From: Malaya genurostris
Lineage: Eukaryota; Arthropoda; Insecta; Diptera; Culicidae
Direction: 5' to 3'
DNA length: 64,000 nucleotides
Assembly (NCBI RefSeq): GCF_030247185.1
Contig: NC_080572.1
Location: forward strand, 126,482,405 to 126,546,404
The notes under the pieces are model-generated. The model was not told where the DNA came from, did no database searches, and worked only from the letters and a program-made list of their open reading frames with translations. Within the stretch, counting starts at the first letter, position 1. Each line of letters starts with the position of its first letter. The position numbers and the translations under genes are program-made. This document shows positions 1 through 11,166 of the stretch, piece by piece.

Positions 1-4
1 GGGA

Positions 5-3000
5 TTGTTATGGAGGTTCGACCATATTGAGCTCCCAGATAGTTACAACATGGCCCTAAAACGTCTGGAATGCCTGGAGAAGAAACTGGCCCGAGAACCT
101 TTGCTCAAGGAAATCGTTCAGGAGCAGTTATCTGCCTATCAGAACAATGGTTATGCTCATCTAGCAACTAAAGATGAGTTGCTTGTCGCTGACCTGAAAC
201 GCGTCTGGTATCTGCCGTTAGGGATAGTCAAAAATCCTCGAAAACCAGGTAAACTGCGATTAATTTGGGATGCAGCGGCGAAGGTTAAAGGAATATCACT
301 CAACACAATGCTTCTGAAAGGACCCGATCAGCTGACTTCGCTGCCAGCAGTTCTGTTACGTGTTCGCCAATTGGAATTTCTGCAGACATCAAAGAGATGT
401 TCCACCAAATCTCTATACGTAGAGAAGACCGGCACTCTCAGCGATTCCTCTGGCGTTCGGATCCCTCGCATACTCCGGAAATCTTCCTAATGGATGTGGC
501 TACATTTGGTTCATCGTGCTCGCCAGCGTCAGCGCAGTTTGTAAAAAAAAAACGCCGAAGAGTTTCGAGAAAGATATCCTCGCGCCGTAAAAGGAATAGT
601 CGAGAACCATTATGTGGATGACTGCTTGGAGAGTTTTGAGAGCACTGAAGAAGCTGTGCGTGTCAGTCGAGAGGTGCGCATGATTCACGAAGAAGGAGGA
701 TTTCTACTAAGAAGCTGGCGCTCGAACAGTAGAGAAGTATTGAAAGAGTTAGAAGAAACAAATTCAGCTGGAACAAAAACCGTCGTCCAAGGAGGTGCAT
801 TCGAACGCGTTCTAGGATTGCTGTGGAGTACTGAAACCGATGAACTCTACTTTTCAACGATGATGTCGACCGAGATCCAAAGCCTGGTTGATGACAATCA
901 GCGACCCACAAAGCGACAGATACTGAAATGCCTGATGGAATTCTTTGATCCGCTAGGACTTCTGAGTCTATTTCATATCCACGGGAAAATGCTTCTTCAA
1001 AATGTCTGGCGATCGGGAATCGAATGGGACGAACTAGTGAGCGATAGAATTTTTGAGCGTTGGCAGAAATGGACCAAACTCATCGAAGAAGTAAGCGATG
1101 TGCGTATTCCAAGGTGTTATTTCCACCAAGCGACGGTAAAACGCTATGATGGATTACAGCTGCATGTTTTCGTCGATGCTAGCGAAGTAGCTTATTCCGC
1201 GGCTGTTTATTTTCGTTTAGTAAATTCTGATGGAGTAGGAGAGTGTACCCTGGTTTCCGCAAAAGCAAAAGTGGCTCCGTTAAAACCTCTCTCGGTGCCA
1301 GGAATGGAATTGCAAGCCGCGGTGTTGGGATCGCGATTGATGAAATTCGTTGAAGAAGGTCACTGTCTCGCCATAGTGCAGAAGTATTTGTGGAGCGATT
1401 CGGCTACTGTGTTGTCGTGGCTTCGAGCAGATCATCGCAGATATAAGCAGTTCGTGGCCTGTCGTATCGGGGAGTTACTTACGACAACGAATGTTAGCGA
1501 ATGGCGGTGGGTGCCATCAAAATCTAATCCAGCCGATGCTGCAACCAAGTGGGGTCAAGGACCAAAGCTGACGCAAGACAGTATGTGGTTTAAAGGCCCA
1601 GAATTTCTACGCGGACCGGAAATAAGTTGGCCTATACAGAAGAACTCTGCTGTAGATACGAAAGAAGAGTTGCGTCCTTGTTACTCACACAGTAAAGTTG
1701 TGTTACCGAAACCTGTGATCGACCTGGATCGGTTTTCGAAGCTTTCTCGGGTGGTAAGAACCGCAGCGTACGTAGCAAGATTTCTGGCAAATTCGAAGCG
1801 GAAGCAGATTGGAGAAGAAGCAGTGAGCGGAAATTTAACATCGGAGGAACTAAAATCGGCAGAATATTCATTGATACGAATGGTGCAATGGCAGGCGTTT
1901 CCCGATGAAATGGCGATATTCGTGAAAAACCAGCGAGACTCGGCTGAGAAGACAGGATCTATAGGCAAAAGTAGCGTCATCTTCCAGTTGTCACCTATAT
2001 TAGACGATAATGGATTGCTTCGCGTTGGCGGACGAATCGGGAAGGCTCCTAACATCAACTTAGAAGCAAAGTTTCCAGTCATACTCCCACGGAATCATAA
2101 GTTTACCGTTCTACTGCTGGACGATTACCATCGTAAGTTTCGACATGGTAATCACGAAACCGTAACTAACGAAATACGCCAGAAGTATTACGTGCCAAGA
2201 CTGAGAGTACTCGACCGTTTACCTATGTGGGTGTTGATTTCTTCGGACCGCTACTCGTTAAAATTGGAAGAAGTAATGCAAAACGTTGGATCGCTGTATT
2301 CACTTGCCTGACCGTTAGAGCCGTTCACGTTGAAGTCGCTCATAACCTCAGTACCGATTCGTGCGTCAAGTGCATAAGGCGGTTCGTTTGTCGACGTGGC
2401 TCTCCGGTAGAGATACATTCCGACAACGGAACTAACTTCCAAGGAGCTGATAGACTGTTGAGGGAACAGATGCAAGAGATACAAGGAGAACTTGCAGCAA
2501 CGTTTACCAACACGAACACGAAATGGCTATTTATACCACCCGCGAGCCCACACATGGGTGGGTCGTGGGAAAGAATGGTTCGTTCTATAAAAACTGCGAT
2601 GCAAACAGCGTACGATAACTGTCGTAAGCTTGACGATGAAGCATTACTTACATTGGTTGTCGAAGCAGAGGCGATAGTCAACACTCGTCCTTTGACGTAT
2701 CTACCATTGCTTCAGAGGAAAGCGAAGCGATTACACCCAATCACTTCCTTTTGGGAAACTCCAGTGGCGTTCGTCAGCCAGCAGTTAAGCCAACGGATTC
2801 GGGAGCGGCTCTGCGAACTTCGTGGAGTTAGATCCAGTATCAACTAGACGTATTTTGGAGAAGATGGACTCGTGAGTATCTGCCGACCCTCACCAAGCGC
2901 ACGAAGTGGTTCGGTGATGTTAAACCTGTTGCCGAAGGTGACCTAGTGTACATCGTAGATGGAGACAGAAGAAATGGATGGGAACGCGGTCGGGTACAGA

Positions 3001-3155
3001 CAGTGCTCAAAGGAGCGGACGGGAAGGTTCGTCAAGCAATTATTCAAACTGCGAGGGGGGTAATGCGTAGACCTGTCTCAAGGTTGGCTGTCTTAGAGGT
3101 GAATGGTAAAACTGAACCTGGTGGCCAGTGTTACGGGGGGGGGGGAGGATGTTGA
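5..3155 (+). pseudogene. BEL/Pao retrotransposon pol, 3' part, frameshifted and deleted
   Basis: Polyprotein of a BEL/Pao LTR retrotransposon, entering from the left edge. Visible in order: reverse transcriptase (GKLRLIWDAAAKVKG near 260-290; catalytic YVDD at about 611-622), an RNase H-like segment (FVDASEVAYSAAVYF near 1170-1210), the integrase N-terminal part (YHRKFRHGNHETV near 2130), the integrase core (GVDFFG near 2230, HSDNGTNF near 2415, GGSWERMVR near 2560, which supply the D, D and E), and the C-terminal DUF5641-type domain (about 2830-3110). The frame breaks near 390, at an A-run near 543-552, and near 2750. Around 2210 the frame jumps from the integrase N-terminal region to RPFTYVGVDFFG, and the expected zinc-binding cysteines between them are missing. 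An inactive copy. Family assignment is strong; individual breakpoints are approximate. Confidence 0.93.
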
Positions 3156-3605
3156 AACTGGCAGCACTGTTATCGATGAAACAATTAACGAAGCGAGTGG
3201 CGGGAAATCATTAAGCGTGTAACGAAAAGAACTGTCAGAAATTGTTTGTTCTAAAACCGAACACGAGTATTAACAGCTATTTCTGTGAAGAATTAAAACT
3301 TAAACCTAATTATAATAATAATTAAAAGTTACAATCTTTAAAATTTGTTTCAAACTTAGAACCTAGTTAAAACTTATTGGTAGCTTAAATCTACGAAGAA
3401 AGATTATTGTAAGTAATTGAAACTTATGTAAAAATTCAATTCTAACCTACATTTTCCTTACATAGAGCTAGAAGTTTACACTAGGTGCGGGAGACTGCGT
3501 AAAATTATAAAGGCATACCGATTTGTGTGAGTAAAATTACAATTATTACTAAAACTTAATCTAAATTAAAAATAAATTACAGCTTAAAGCTAAAATTGAA
3601 CTACA
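3150..3605 (+). repeat. 3' LTR of the BEL/Pao element (end approximate)
   Basis: A polypurine tract of G residues ending GGAGGA (about 3135-3149) lies directly before TGTTGAAACTGGCAGC, the expected polypurine tract/TG junction at the start of a 3' LTR. The sequence then becomes AT-rich with several AATAAA-like motifs (3565-3580). The right end is placed near ...CTACA at 3605 because the antisense LINE fragment begins soon after, but no second LTR is in the window to fix it. Confidence 0.6.
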
Positions 3606-3626
3606 CTAAAACGGTGGTTTGATTTG

Positions 3627-4400
3627 CTAAAGCATTTTGGAATCCCCACGTGCCCCGCGTTCTTGTTCTACGGGACACATGTATTTTGTTTTTGACGCAT
3701 TTATGGCCAGTCCGATACGCTTAGCTCCAGTTTTCAGTTCGATGTATGTTTCCATCATCTTCTCAAGGTTACGTGTCACAATATCAATATCGTCAGCGAA
3801 GCCAAAAAGTTGTACGAAATTTCGGAAGATCGTGCCCCTCGTGTCGATCCCCGCTCTTCGAATCACGCCTTCCAAAGCAATATTGAACAGGGTACAATAG
3901 AGTCCATCACCTTGCCGTAGCCCTCCGAGATTCGAAAGGAATCGAAAGCGTCCCAGATACTCGAACGTAGCACATCACTCTATCCATCCTTGCTTTGACC
4001 AATCGCGTCAGTTTATCCGGAAAACCGTATTCGTACATGATCTGTCATAGCTGTTATCGTTCGATTGTGTCGTATGCCGCTACGTTTCGTGAGTACGTTG
4101 TATTCACGACACTTCTGGAGTACTTGTCTTATCGCGAATATGTGATCCGTAGTGGCGCGGGCTCCAGTAAATCCCGCTTGGTACGGCCCTACAAATTCCT
4201 TGGCTATTGGTGATAGACGACGGCAAAGAATTTGGGAGAGTACCTTGTAGGCGGCGTTCTGCAATGTAATTGCGCGGTAATTGCAACAATCTAGCTCTAG
4301 CGGTAATTGCAACAATCTAGCTCTCTGCAAAGAGACATCAAGCCCCCCTGCCCTGTCAGTATACGACCAAGGTCTCACCGGGGTTGGTTACTCGATCTTT
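3627..4400 (-). pseudogene. non-LTR retrotransposon reverse transcriptase fragment
   Basis: Read on the minus strand from about 4380 down, it contains NYRAITLQNAAYKVLSQIL, then PYQAGFTGARATTDHIFAIR, then (after a deletion and frame changes) GLRQGDGLYCTLFNIALEG near 3875-3930, and the catalytic box GFADDIDIV near 3785-3800. These are RT fingers and palm motifs of a LINE. The exact clade was not fixed by eye. About 200 codons expected between the two blocks are missing or degraded. The fragment abuts the BEL LTR on its downstream side. Confidence 0.85.
4270..4324. repeat. short tandem duplication
   Basis: GCGGTAATTGCAACAATCTA followed by GCTCT occurs twice in direct succession, separated by one base, inside the LINE fragment. 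It is a recent-looking 25-bp duplication that further breaks the RT frame. Confidence 0.8.
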
Positions 4401-4523
4401 TCTATGGTTACTCGTACCTCAGCCGGCACAGCGGGGAGGTAGGGATAGGAGTTACTGCACAAGAGGCTAAGAACCATATTTGGGCCTGAATTGTAGTGTA
4501 TGTTATTGTAGTGTTCCACAAAA

Positions 4524-4565
4524 GTGAGTTTGGAGTCTAAGAGTAGTCTTAGACTCCAAACTCAC
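4524..4565. repeat. perfect 19-bp hairpin
   Basis: Two perfectly complementary 19-bp arms (first arm GTGAGTTTGGAGTCTAAGA) surround a 4-base loop GTAG. It lies between two LINE fragments and not at an obvious gene end. It could be the remnant of an inverted microduplication; no terminator role is implied in this eukaryotic context. Confidence 0.85.
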
Positions 4566-4679
4566 AAAATCTCGCACAATTTTACATTTTTCTACAAGTT
4601 GGTTTTCTGGATGTATATCTATAGAAATAGTTTCATTTTTTCATTTTCATTTTTACATTTTTTACATTAAGCTTGAATA

Positions 4680-5250
4680 GAATAGATTGATTTCGTTCTG
4701 GAATATTGCGGCGTCGCTGTTGTTTCTAATTTCCATAAATAGCTTCATATCGTTTGCATATATCAGCACTTTTAGATATTTGAGCATGAAGAAAATGTCG
4801 TTTACATACAGTATGAAAAGAAGAGGCTAGAGGCTGAGAGCCCTGAGGTACACAAGATGTTTTTCCTCGGTGAACGACCAAAATGATTAAAGCCGGGGTA
4901 AAATAAATGATAGAAAAAAAAGATGTTACATTAATTGGTTCAGACAGAATGTTTTGAAAGCGAACTACTTGTACACGTTTCGTTAAAAATGATTCGAGCC
5001 ACTGTAGTAGATTATGTTCTATGCCATATTTCTGCAGTTTGTATCATAGCAATGGTTTGTCGATACGGTCGAAAGCTTTACTAAAGTCGGTGTATAGAGT
5101 TTCTACGTGGTTGCCAGAATCCATGGCATTTAGAGTGAAAGTGATAAATTCTAGAAGATTTGTTGTGGTTGAGCGACCTTTAAAAAATGCATGCTGTTTG
5201 TTTGTTATTACATTTTCCCAAGTAGCGCACGTTATTACACTTCAATGACA
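4680..5250 (-). pseudogene. Jockey-superfamily LINE RT fragment
   Basis: The minus strand encodes HAFFKGRSTTTNLLEFI, then YTDFSKAFDRIDKPLL, KLQKYGIEHNLLQWLESFL and further down a degraded Y-x-NDMKLF box near 4755. These correspond to the RT finger and palm motifs of Jockey/CR1-like LINEs. One TGA replaces an expected Trp codon after KPLL, and the middle is disrupted by extra A-rich sequence near 4880-4920. It is a decayed fragment without a detectable 3' tail. Confidence 0.85.
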
Positions 5251-6026
5251 GTAACTTATATGACACAAATTCATGGAACAAGTTGAAGACTTTGAAACGT
5301 GCATTATAACTACTATGTAACCTGAAAAGCGTAAGAGGCGGAGCTTGTGCGACTTACCAAGGGTTGCCAAACAACTTCTCAGTATTAACACATGATTTTA
5401 CACCGCACTTCATTATTCTAAAAAAATCGTCCAAAATACGAATGCATAATGTACTAAGGCTATAACAAAAGCCCGCGCGCGACGTTGACTACGCGTAAAA
5501 AAATAAATACTTATAAATTACTTGTGGAGCACTCGAAAAAGCGAACCGCACCCGATTACTGTTCGAGGCGAAACACACGATAAGCATGCTGTTATATTAT
5601 TCGTGATCTTACAAAAATGTACCTGTTGATTGTTACAGACCCACAAATAAAAATATAAACAAATATATAAAACAATTTGCTACTGCGAATAAACAAGCTA
5701 GTGAGAAATGAGTGACAGGCATGTTATAATGAAGTAATAACAAGAAATTGCTCAGAGTTGAAGAATGAAGAACAAAATTAATAGCTTCTTCTACAGGGAT
5801 TGCGTAAACGTGTTTTCCAAAAAGTGTTCCAAAAGTGATGTTTTTGGTTAAATATACCATGGAGAAATATCACAAGATAATAAACAGTATTAGAAGACAT
5901 AAAACTCTAATCATAAGGCTATGTTTAGAACAAAAAAGTTAGTTTTGATAAAGGAAGAATCGAAGAGTTGTATAAAATAATTGAGCAGCTCATGGACAGC
6001 CAAGAAAATAAAGAAAACGTTTAATA
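5251..6026. other. AT-rich stretch before the mariner; mostly unassigned
   Basis: No convincing gene up to about 5880. Between 5935 and 6020 a short plus-strand frame reads EELYKIIEQLMDSQENKENV before the mariner target site. It may be the upstream part of the interrupted protein that resumes at 7784, but I could not confirm this. The open frame on the minus strand near 5633-5860 is hydrophobic AT-rich noise. Confidence 0.4.
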
Positions 6027-6205
6027 ACAGATCGGCTGAAAAGTTCGTATCGTTTCTATGAGAGGGCGCCACTAGAATTAAATCCATACCATTTTCAGTT
6101 AGTACCAACCTTCAAAAGATTCGTGTATAAATTTGACAGCTGTCTGATTATTAGTTTGTGAGATATTGCATTTTGAGTGAAGCTACTTTTGTTATTGTGA
6201 AAAAA

Positions 6206-7715
6206 ATGGAAAAAACGGCATTTCGTGTGTTGATGAAACACTACTTTTTGATGAAAAAAAGTGCCGCCGATACCAAAAAATGGCTTGATGAGTGTTATCC
6301 AGACTCTGCACCGGGCGAACCAACAATTCGTAAGTGGTTTGCAGAATTTCGTACTGGTCATATGAGCACCGAAGACGATGAACGCAGTGGACGTCCAAAA
6401 GAGGCTGTTACCGATGAAAACGTGAAAAAAATCCACAAAATGATTTTCAATGACCGTAAAGTGAAGTTGATCGAGATAGCTGACACCCTAAAGATATCGA
6501 AGGAACGTGTTGGACATATTATTCACGAATATTTGGATATGAGAAAGCTTTGTGCAAAATGGGTGCCGCGTGAGCTCACAATCGATCAAAAACAACAACG
6601 AAAAACCACACACTTAAAACCGATTCTCGAGCTCGGCATTATGAAATGCCGAATTATATCGGCAACACTTAATTTTACTGACTATTCAGTAATTAACATG
6701 CTCTTTTCCGAAAATCGTTAAAGTTCTATGCTGATATCTCGGTAAAGCGAGTTCTTTTGCTGAAGTTTGGCAAAATATTATACTGAACGTGTCAGTAAAC
6801 TACAAATATACCGAGATCAGCAAACCGTTTGCCGACATTTCGAACAGCGACTTAGCTTTTACTGAAACTCGGCGAGACACTTGTCATCTAATGTTTCCTT
6901 TCGATTTTCCAAGCATCACGTCGCCATTGCTCGTGGAACTGGAAAACATCTAAATTGGATGAAGGAAAAGGATTTGTATATTTTGTTAAAAGATAAGTAA
7001 AACCGAAAACCATCTAATTTGCATATATATTTATATCCGCTTATTTACAGTAAAGGCGTGAGGAGCACTAGAAACAATTGTCTTTAGCCGTGATGTTTTC
7101 ATTTGGTGTTTGCGCTATTTTGGTTTGCTATATTGAAATGAACATCAATAAAATATTCCTTTCACTAACATTACCTTTGGGATATTAATTTCATACAAAA
7201 ATAAAACAAATATCTTTCCTTTTTTCGATTACTGATGACTCGGCAATTCATGATTCCATCCTGATAACTTTTGCCGAGCTGACAGCAAAATTTCTGCTGA
7301 CAAGTTCGCCAATAATTGACAGTTGACAAATTTTAGATTGCCGAGATTCTCAGTAATTATACATTTTGCCGAGACGATTACCGAGCACTCGGCTGTGCAA
7401 ATCTCGGCATTTTTTTGCCGAGATTAAGCAAGAAATTTTAAGTGTGCATGCTGAAATTGAATTGCTCCCTCATCCACCTTCGAATTGCTCCCTCATCCAC
7501 CGTATTCTCCAGATTTGGCCCCCAGTGACTTTTTCCTGTTCTCAGACCTCAAGAGAATGCTCACTGGTAAAAAAATTAGAAGCAATGAAGAGGTAATCGC
7601 TGAAATTGAGGCCTATTTTGAGGCAAAGGACAAATCGTACTACAAAAATGGTATCGAAAAGTTGGAAGATCGCTATAATCGCTGTATCACCTCTGATGGC
7701 AATTATGTTGAATAA
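6206..7715 (+). pseudogene. mariner transposase, split and internally deleted
   Basis: The N-terminal part (6206-6608) starts at ATG within MEKTAFRVLMKHYFLM and contains the two helix-turn-helix regions (SAPGEPTIRKWFAEF; KISKERVGHIIHEYL) followed by WVPREL. The C-terminal part resumes after the insertion and contains the mariner signature PHPPYSPDLAPSDFFLF near 7485-7540 and ends GNYVE at 7715. The catalytic-core segment carrying the first two Asp residues is absent, and a 22-23-bp tandem duplication (ATTGCTCCCTCATCCACC, about 7458-7500) breaks the frame. Cut-and-paste transposase by family; inactive here. Confidence 0.92.
6609..7446 (+). mobile_element. CACACTTAAA-ended DNA element, copy 1 (subfamily A)
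   Basis: Terminal inverted repeats CACACTTAAAA/TTTTAAGTGTG. Both subterminal regions are packed with TCGGCA and TGCCGA, forming short palindromes near each end. It is inserted in the mariner transposase; CA flanks both ends. The core (about 6900-7170) has a short frame ending NWMKEKDLYILLKDK, a 54-bp GT...AG segment (6997-7050) and AATAAA near 7148. No complete transposase; non-autonomous. I cannot name the superfamily. Confidence 0.85.
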
Positions 7716-7783
7716 TAAAAACGAATTTCGGCAAAAAATGTGTGTTTCTATTAAACGATACGAACTTTTCAGCCGAACTGTTA

Positions 7784-8116
7784 CGACGATATATACGGCA
7801 ACGGAAGCAAAAAGATTACTGAATGAGAGCGATGTGTATATTATACTATTGGAACGAGGACAACGTTATGCAATTTTACGATGATGATGAAACCAGCCAA
7901 CCAATGTCTTGTCAACGTGATTATATAACAGTTAGGAAGGACGGAAAACGCCAAGCTGTTCAAAAAAGGCTAATAACACCTACATTACGAGAAGCCTACA
8001 ACCAATTTAAGGAACTGAACACTGAAATACAAATTTGATATTCATCTTTTACTCAACCTTGGCCTAAGAACTGCAAATTATTAACAGGCTCAGGGACTCA
8101 AAACGTGTGTGTATGT
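7784..8116 (+). pseudogene. C-terminal part of an unnamed insect protein family (possibly TE-encoded), interrupted
   Basis: After the mariner a plus frame reads SCQRDYITVRKDGKRQAVQK and TLREAYNQFKELNTEIQI, then after one frame change FTQPWPKNCKLLTG and GSGTQNVCVC. The same frame resumes at 12678 with AIHEDVNLIKK and a stop, after removal of the Penelope insertion and one copy of its target duplication. This C-terminal pattern (K-D/N-G...QKRL...LR/W-PKNC...GSGT...CVC-IH) is familiar to me from repeated, unnamed insect proteins that lack an assigned function. I infer it is a TE-encoded or multicopy family rather than a single host gene. Confidence 0.6.
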
Positions 8117-8445
8117 CATTAACTTTTCGTTTGAGTGTTTGAACAGAATGATTTTACAAGGATAAATTTTTAAATATTACCATTTAATTATGTTATAAGT
8201 ATATCACGTCACTATACAAATTCACTACGTATCTCACGACACTATAAATCTTGTATAATAAACGTCACATCACATATGCACATTTCGAATACAATTTATA
8301 TTCATCTTCAGTGTGATAGTTTTGTTTAGTTATTGAAAGAATGCTGTAATGTTGTTCCTTTTATATGGAACGGAAGTAGGTAGATTCCTACAACAGGTAT
8401 AAACACCTCGAAAAAATTATCTAATTTGTTTAGGGTAGGGAGAGA

Positions 8446-10857
8446 TTAAGTGTTTTCTATGTTTGTCTGTCCCCTGTGTGTAGGTAGTAACTTAAAGAGC
8501 CAGGAATACCTATTTCCTTGGTCTCTGTTTAGTAAAGAAGTGGAATTGTGTTTGAAAATTTCCAGACTTTCTGCCGAATCTAATTTCCATGGGTTGGAAA
8601 TTTGTCTTAAAATTTTTATGTCATTTGTAGTGAAATCATGGTTTTCGGAAAAGGCATGCTCAGCTACTTTCGACTTGAAATGGTGTGATAAACCCCGTTC
8701 CAGATCCTTGGATGATTTCCCTATTTCCGCTATGTGTTCCTTGAAACGGATATCTAATGATCTCTTTGTTTGTCCAATGTATAATTTATCACAATGAGAA
8801 CATGAAATTTTGTATACCCCCGATTTTTTCAATTTGTCAGTAGGATCTTTAGTAGATCCTAGTAAAGTTTTCAACTGGTTGCTAGTACTACTGAACACTA
8901 AATCCAAGCCAAAGGGTTTTAATTTTGATTTAAGTGGATATGCCATGTTAGAGTTGAAGTCTACCGATATTCTTTTCAAGGTTTCTGATAGGGGGGTCAA
9001 AGTTGTGAGTGATAATTTTTTCAATGATCTTAATTTCTTATCGAGGATTGTTTGGATTGAGCGCTCCGGATATCCATTGAGCTTTCCAATTTCGAAGATA
9101 AAATTTTTCTCTTTCACTACCGCATCATCTCTGAGGGGTAATGTTAGCATTCTGTGAAACATATGGTGAAATGCAGCCATTTTATGTTGGTGAGAATGGT
9201 TAGAAATATTAGGTATTACTCGCTCTGTATTGGTTGGCTTCCTATATATTTCGAAAGATAAAGTTTTCGCCTCCCGTATAATGAGAACATCTAAGAAAGG
9301 TAAACTGTTGTTTGTCTCCCTCTCGCAGGTGAATTTTATGTTCCTATGTAAATTGTTTATTGTATCCAAAAAATTTTCCAAATCGTTACGCTTGATGATG
9401 CAAAATATATCATCAACGTATCTCCACCAGCGATTTGGTAGTAATCCTCGTTTATTTAAAAGTTCTTCGAGGTTTGCCATAAATAATTCGCATAAACATG
9501 GGGAGAGCGGATTACCCATTGGGGACCCTTGTAATTGTTTATAATATTCCCCTCTGAATTTGAAATAATTTACATCCATGCAAAGCCGGGTTAGAGTAAG
9601 GTAAGACCTTACTTTGCATTTCCAAAAACTACTACTTTTTTGTTTAACTAACCAATCTTCCAACAGATTGATTGAGTCCTTCACCGGGACACTTGGGAAT
9701 AAGGAGGCTACATCGAAGGATACCATTATTTCGTCATCTTCGATTTCACCTGAGTTCAGAAGTTGAGTAGCGAATTCCTGTGTATTGGGAATGGATCTAC
9801 TAAAAAACTTTTTCGGCATATTTTTGAATTCTTCCACTAGCCATTTGGAGATTTTTTGGGTAGGGGCTCCTACTGAAGAGATGATTTCCCTTATTTCATT
9901 CCCAGGTTTATGGACTTTAGGTAATCCTTTGATTTTTGGTAATGAAGGGTTAGGGACTTTGAGGCGGCTGAGATTGATATCGAAGTTAGGGTTACATTCT
10001 ATGAGAGTTTTATCTATTTTTTTGATAATTTCTGGAAGGGGGTCGGACCTTTGTTTCCTATATGGTCCGTCATTAATTTTTTGGATGATTATGCTGTCAT
10101 AATCATCCTTATCTATAATAACAACTTTATTTCCCTTGTCAGCTTTAACATAAAAAACTGGCTTTTCCCGCAATTGTTTAACTAGCTCTCTTTCATTTTT
10201 AGTTTGTTCATTTCTTAAGGGAATATTTTTAATGACTTCAGCTACAATAGTCCTGGCGTCATTTATTTTCGAAAAAGGAAGGTTACAGCTATCTAGACCT
10301 GTTTCAACGTCTATAATAACCTGTTCGAGATTAACTTTGGAAGAAATGGCATAATTTAACCCCAAGTTGAGAAGATTTGTTTGTTCGTGTGTGAAATTTT
10401 GTGATGAACGATTAACTAGGAAGTTTTCTGAAAACTGTACCGAAGGTTTTGGAGGATGGACCATACGGTTTTGGGAAAGTAAATTTTCAAATTTTTTGTT
10501 GAGTAGAGTTCGTTTGCGTTCTGATTCACAGTGCTCAGCGAACTTTACTTTGGCTAGAAAAATTTCGAAACCATGGGGGTATTGTTTTGCTAGTTTTAAA
10601 TGGAGATTATAACATTCCAAGGTTTTTATACTTTGGATGCTATACAACTTTTTTAAATTTTCTTTTAAAATTTCCCTCTGAATTTTACCCATAATGTTAT
10701 TAGAGAAAGATTTCCTACCCCGTATTTTACAGCATGTCGGAATAATTCCAAAGCTCTTGCACCTTTTCAAAAATGCAATATCTTTCGATAATCCCGCAAT
10801 TTTCTTTCTTAACTTTAAAAACCTATTTAACTCACTAGGCTTGGTAGCCATTTTCAT
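8446..10857 (-). CDS. Penelope-like reverse transcriptase with GIY-YIG endonuclease (803 aa)
   Basis: An intact 803-codon ORF. The RT domain shows VKADKGNKVVIIDKDDYDS, LPKVHKPG, VSFDVASLFPSVPV (palm motif A), QGSPMGNPLSPCLCELF and catalytic YVDD at about residues 480-483. A C-terminal GIY-YIG nuclease domain has GVYKI near 678-682, LYIG near 690-693 and a following R-x-x-E region (SLDIRFKEH). Penelope proteins reverse-transcribe their own RNA at a nicked chromosomal target in the nucleus. The start ATG coincides with the junction to the upstream unit, so there is no private 5' UTR and transcription must begin in the upstream partial unit. No frame breaks are visible, so the protein could be functional. 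Confidence 0.95.
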   Translation of the reverse strand: MKMATKPSELNRFLKLRKKIAGLSKDIAFLKRCKSFGIIPTCCKIRGRKSFSNNIMGKIQREILKENLKKLYSIQSIKTLECYNLHLKLAKQYPHGFEIFLAKVKFAEHCESERKRTLLNKKFENLLSQNRMVHPPKPSVQFSENFLVNRSSQNFTHEQTNLLNLGLNYAISSKVNLEQVIIDVETGLDSCNLPFSKINDARTIVAEVIKNIPLRNEQTKNERELVKQLREKPVFYVKADKGNKVVIIDKDDYDSIIIQKINDGPYRKQRSDPLPEIIKKIDKTLIECNPNFDINLSRLKVPNPSLPKIKGLPKVHKPGNEIREIISSVGAPTQKISKWLVEEFKNMPKKFFSRSIPNTQEFATQLLNSGEIEDDEIMVSFDVASLFPSVPVKDSINLLEDWLVKQKSSSFWKCKVRSYLTLTRLCMDVNYFKFRGEYYKQLQGSPMGNPLSPCLCELFMANLEELLNKRGLLPNRWWRYVDDIFCIIKRNDLENFLDTINNLHRNIKFTCERETNNSLPFLDVLIIREAKTLSFEIYRKPTNTERVIPNISNHSHQHKMAAFHHMFHRMLTLPLRDDAVVKEKNFIFEIGKLNGYPERSIQTILDKKLRSLKKLSLTTLTPLSETLKRISVDFNSNMAYPLKSKLKPFGLDLVFSSTSNQLKTLLGSTKDPTDKLKKSGVYKISCSHCDKLYIGQTKRSLDIRFKEHIAEIGKSSKDLERGLSHHFKSKVAEHAFSENHDFTTNDIKILRQISNPWKLDSAESLEIFKHNSTSLLNRDQGNRYSWLFKLLPTHRGQTNIENT

Positions 10858-11166
10858 TAACTTTTCGTTTGAGTGTTTGAACAGAATGATTTTACAAGGA
10901 TAAATTTTTAAATATTACCATTTAATTATGTTATAAGTATATCACGTCACTATACAAATTCACTATGTATCTCACGACACTATAAATCTTGTATAATAAA
11001 CGTCACATCACATATGCACATTTCGAATACAATTTATATTCATCTTCAGTGTGATAGTTTTGTTTAGTTATTGAAAGAATGCTGTAATGTTGTTCCTTTT
11101 ATATGGAACGGAAGTAGGTATAAACACCTCGAAAAAATTATCTAATTTGTTTAGGGTAGGGAGAGA

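Larger units (their letters stand above)
6027..7781 (+). mobile_element. mariner DNA transposon, interrupted by another element
   Basis: Ends read ACAG-A/T-TCGGCTGAAAAG at the left (6027) and its reverse complement at the right (to 7781), continuing through GTTCGTATCGTTT. TA dinucleotides sit directly outside both ends (6025-6026 and 7782-7783), the classical mariner target duplication. The transposase is split by a CACACTTAAA element at 6609-7446, and central coding sequence is also missing. The mariner itself sits within a protein-coding-like sequence that resumes on the right side. Confidence 0.93.

Noticed and set aside
5633..6108. Hydrophobic minus-strand frames resembling membrane proteins
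   Set aside because: AT-rich sequence produces Phe/Leu-rich frames by chance; no start, splice or family evidence.
8450..10903. Several 70-115-codon plus-strand frames
   Set aside because: They are antisense shadows of the Penelope RT ORF and have no domains of their own; the same set repeats over the second copy at 11171-12718.
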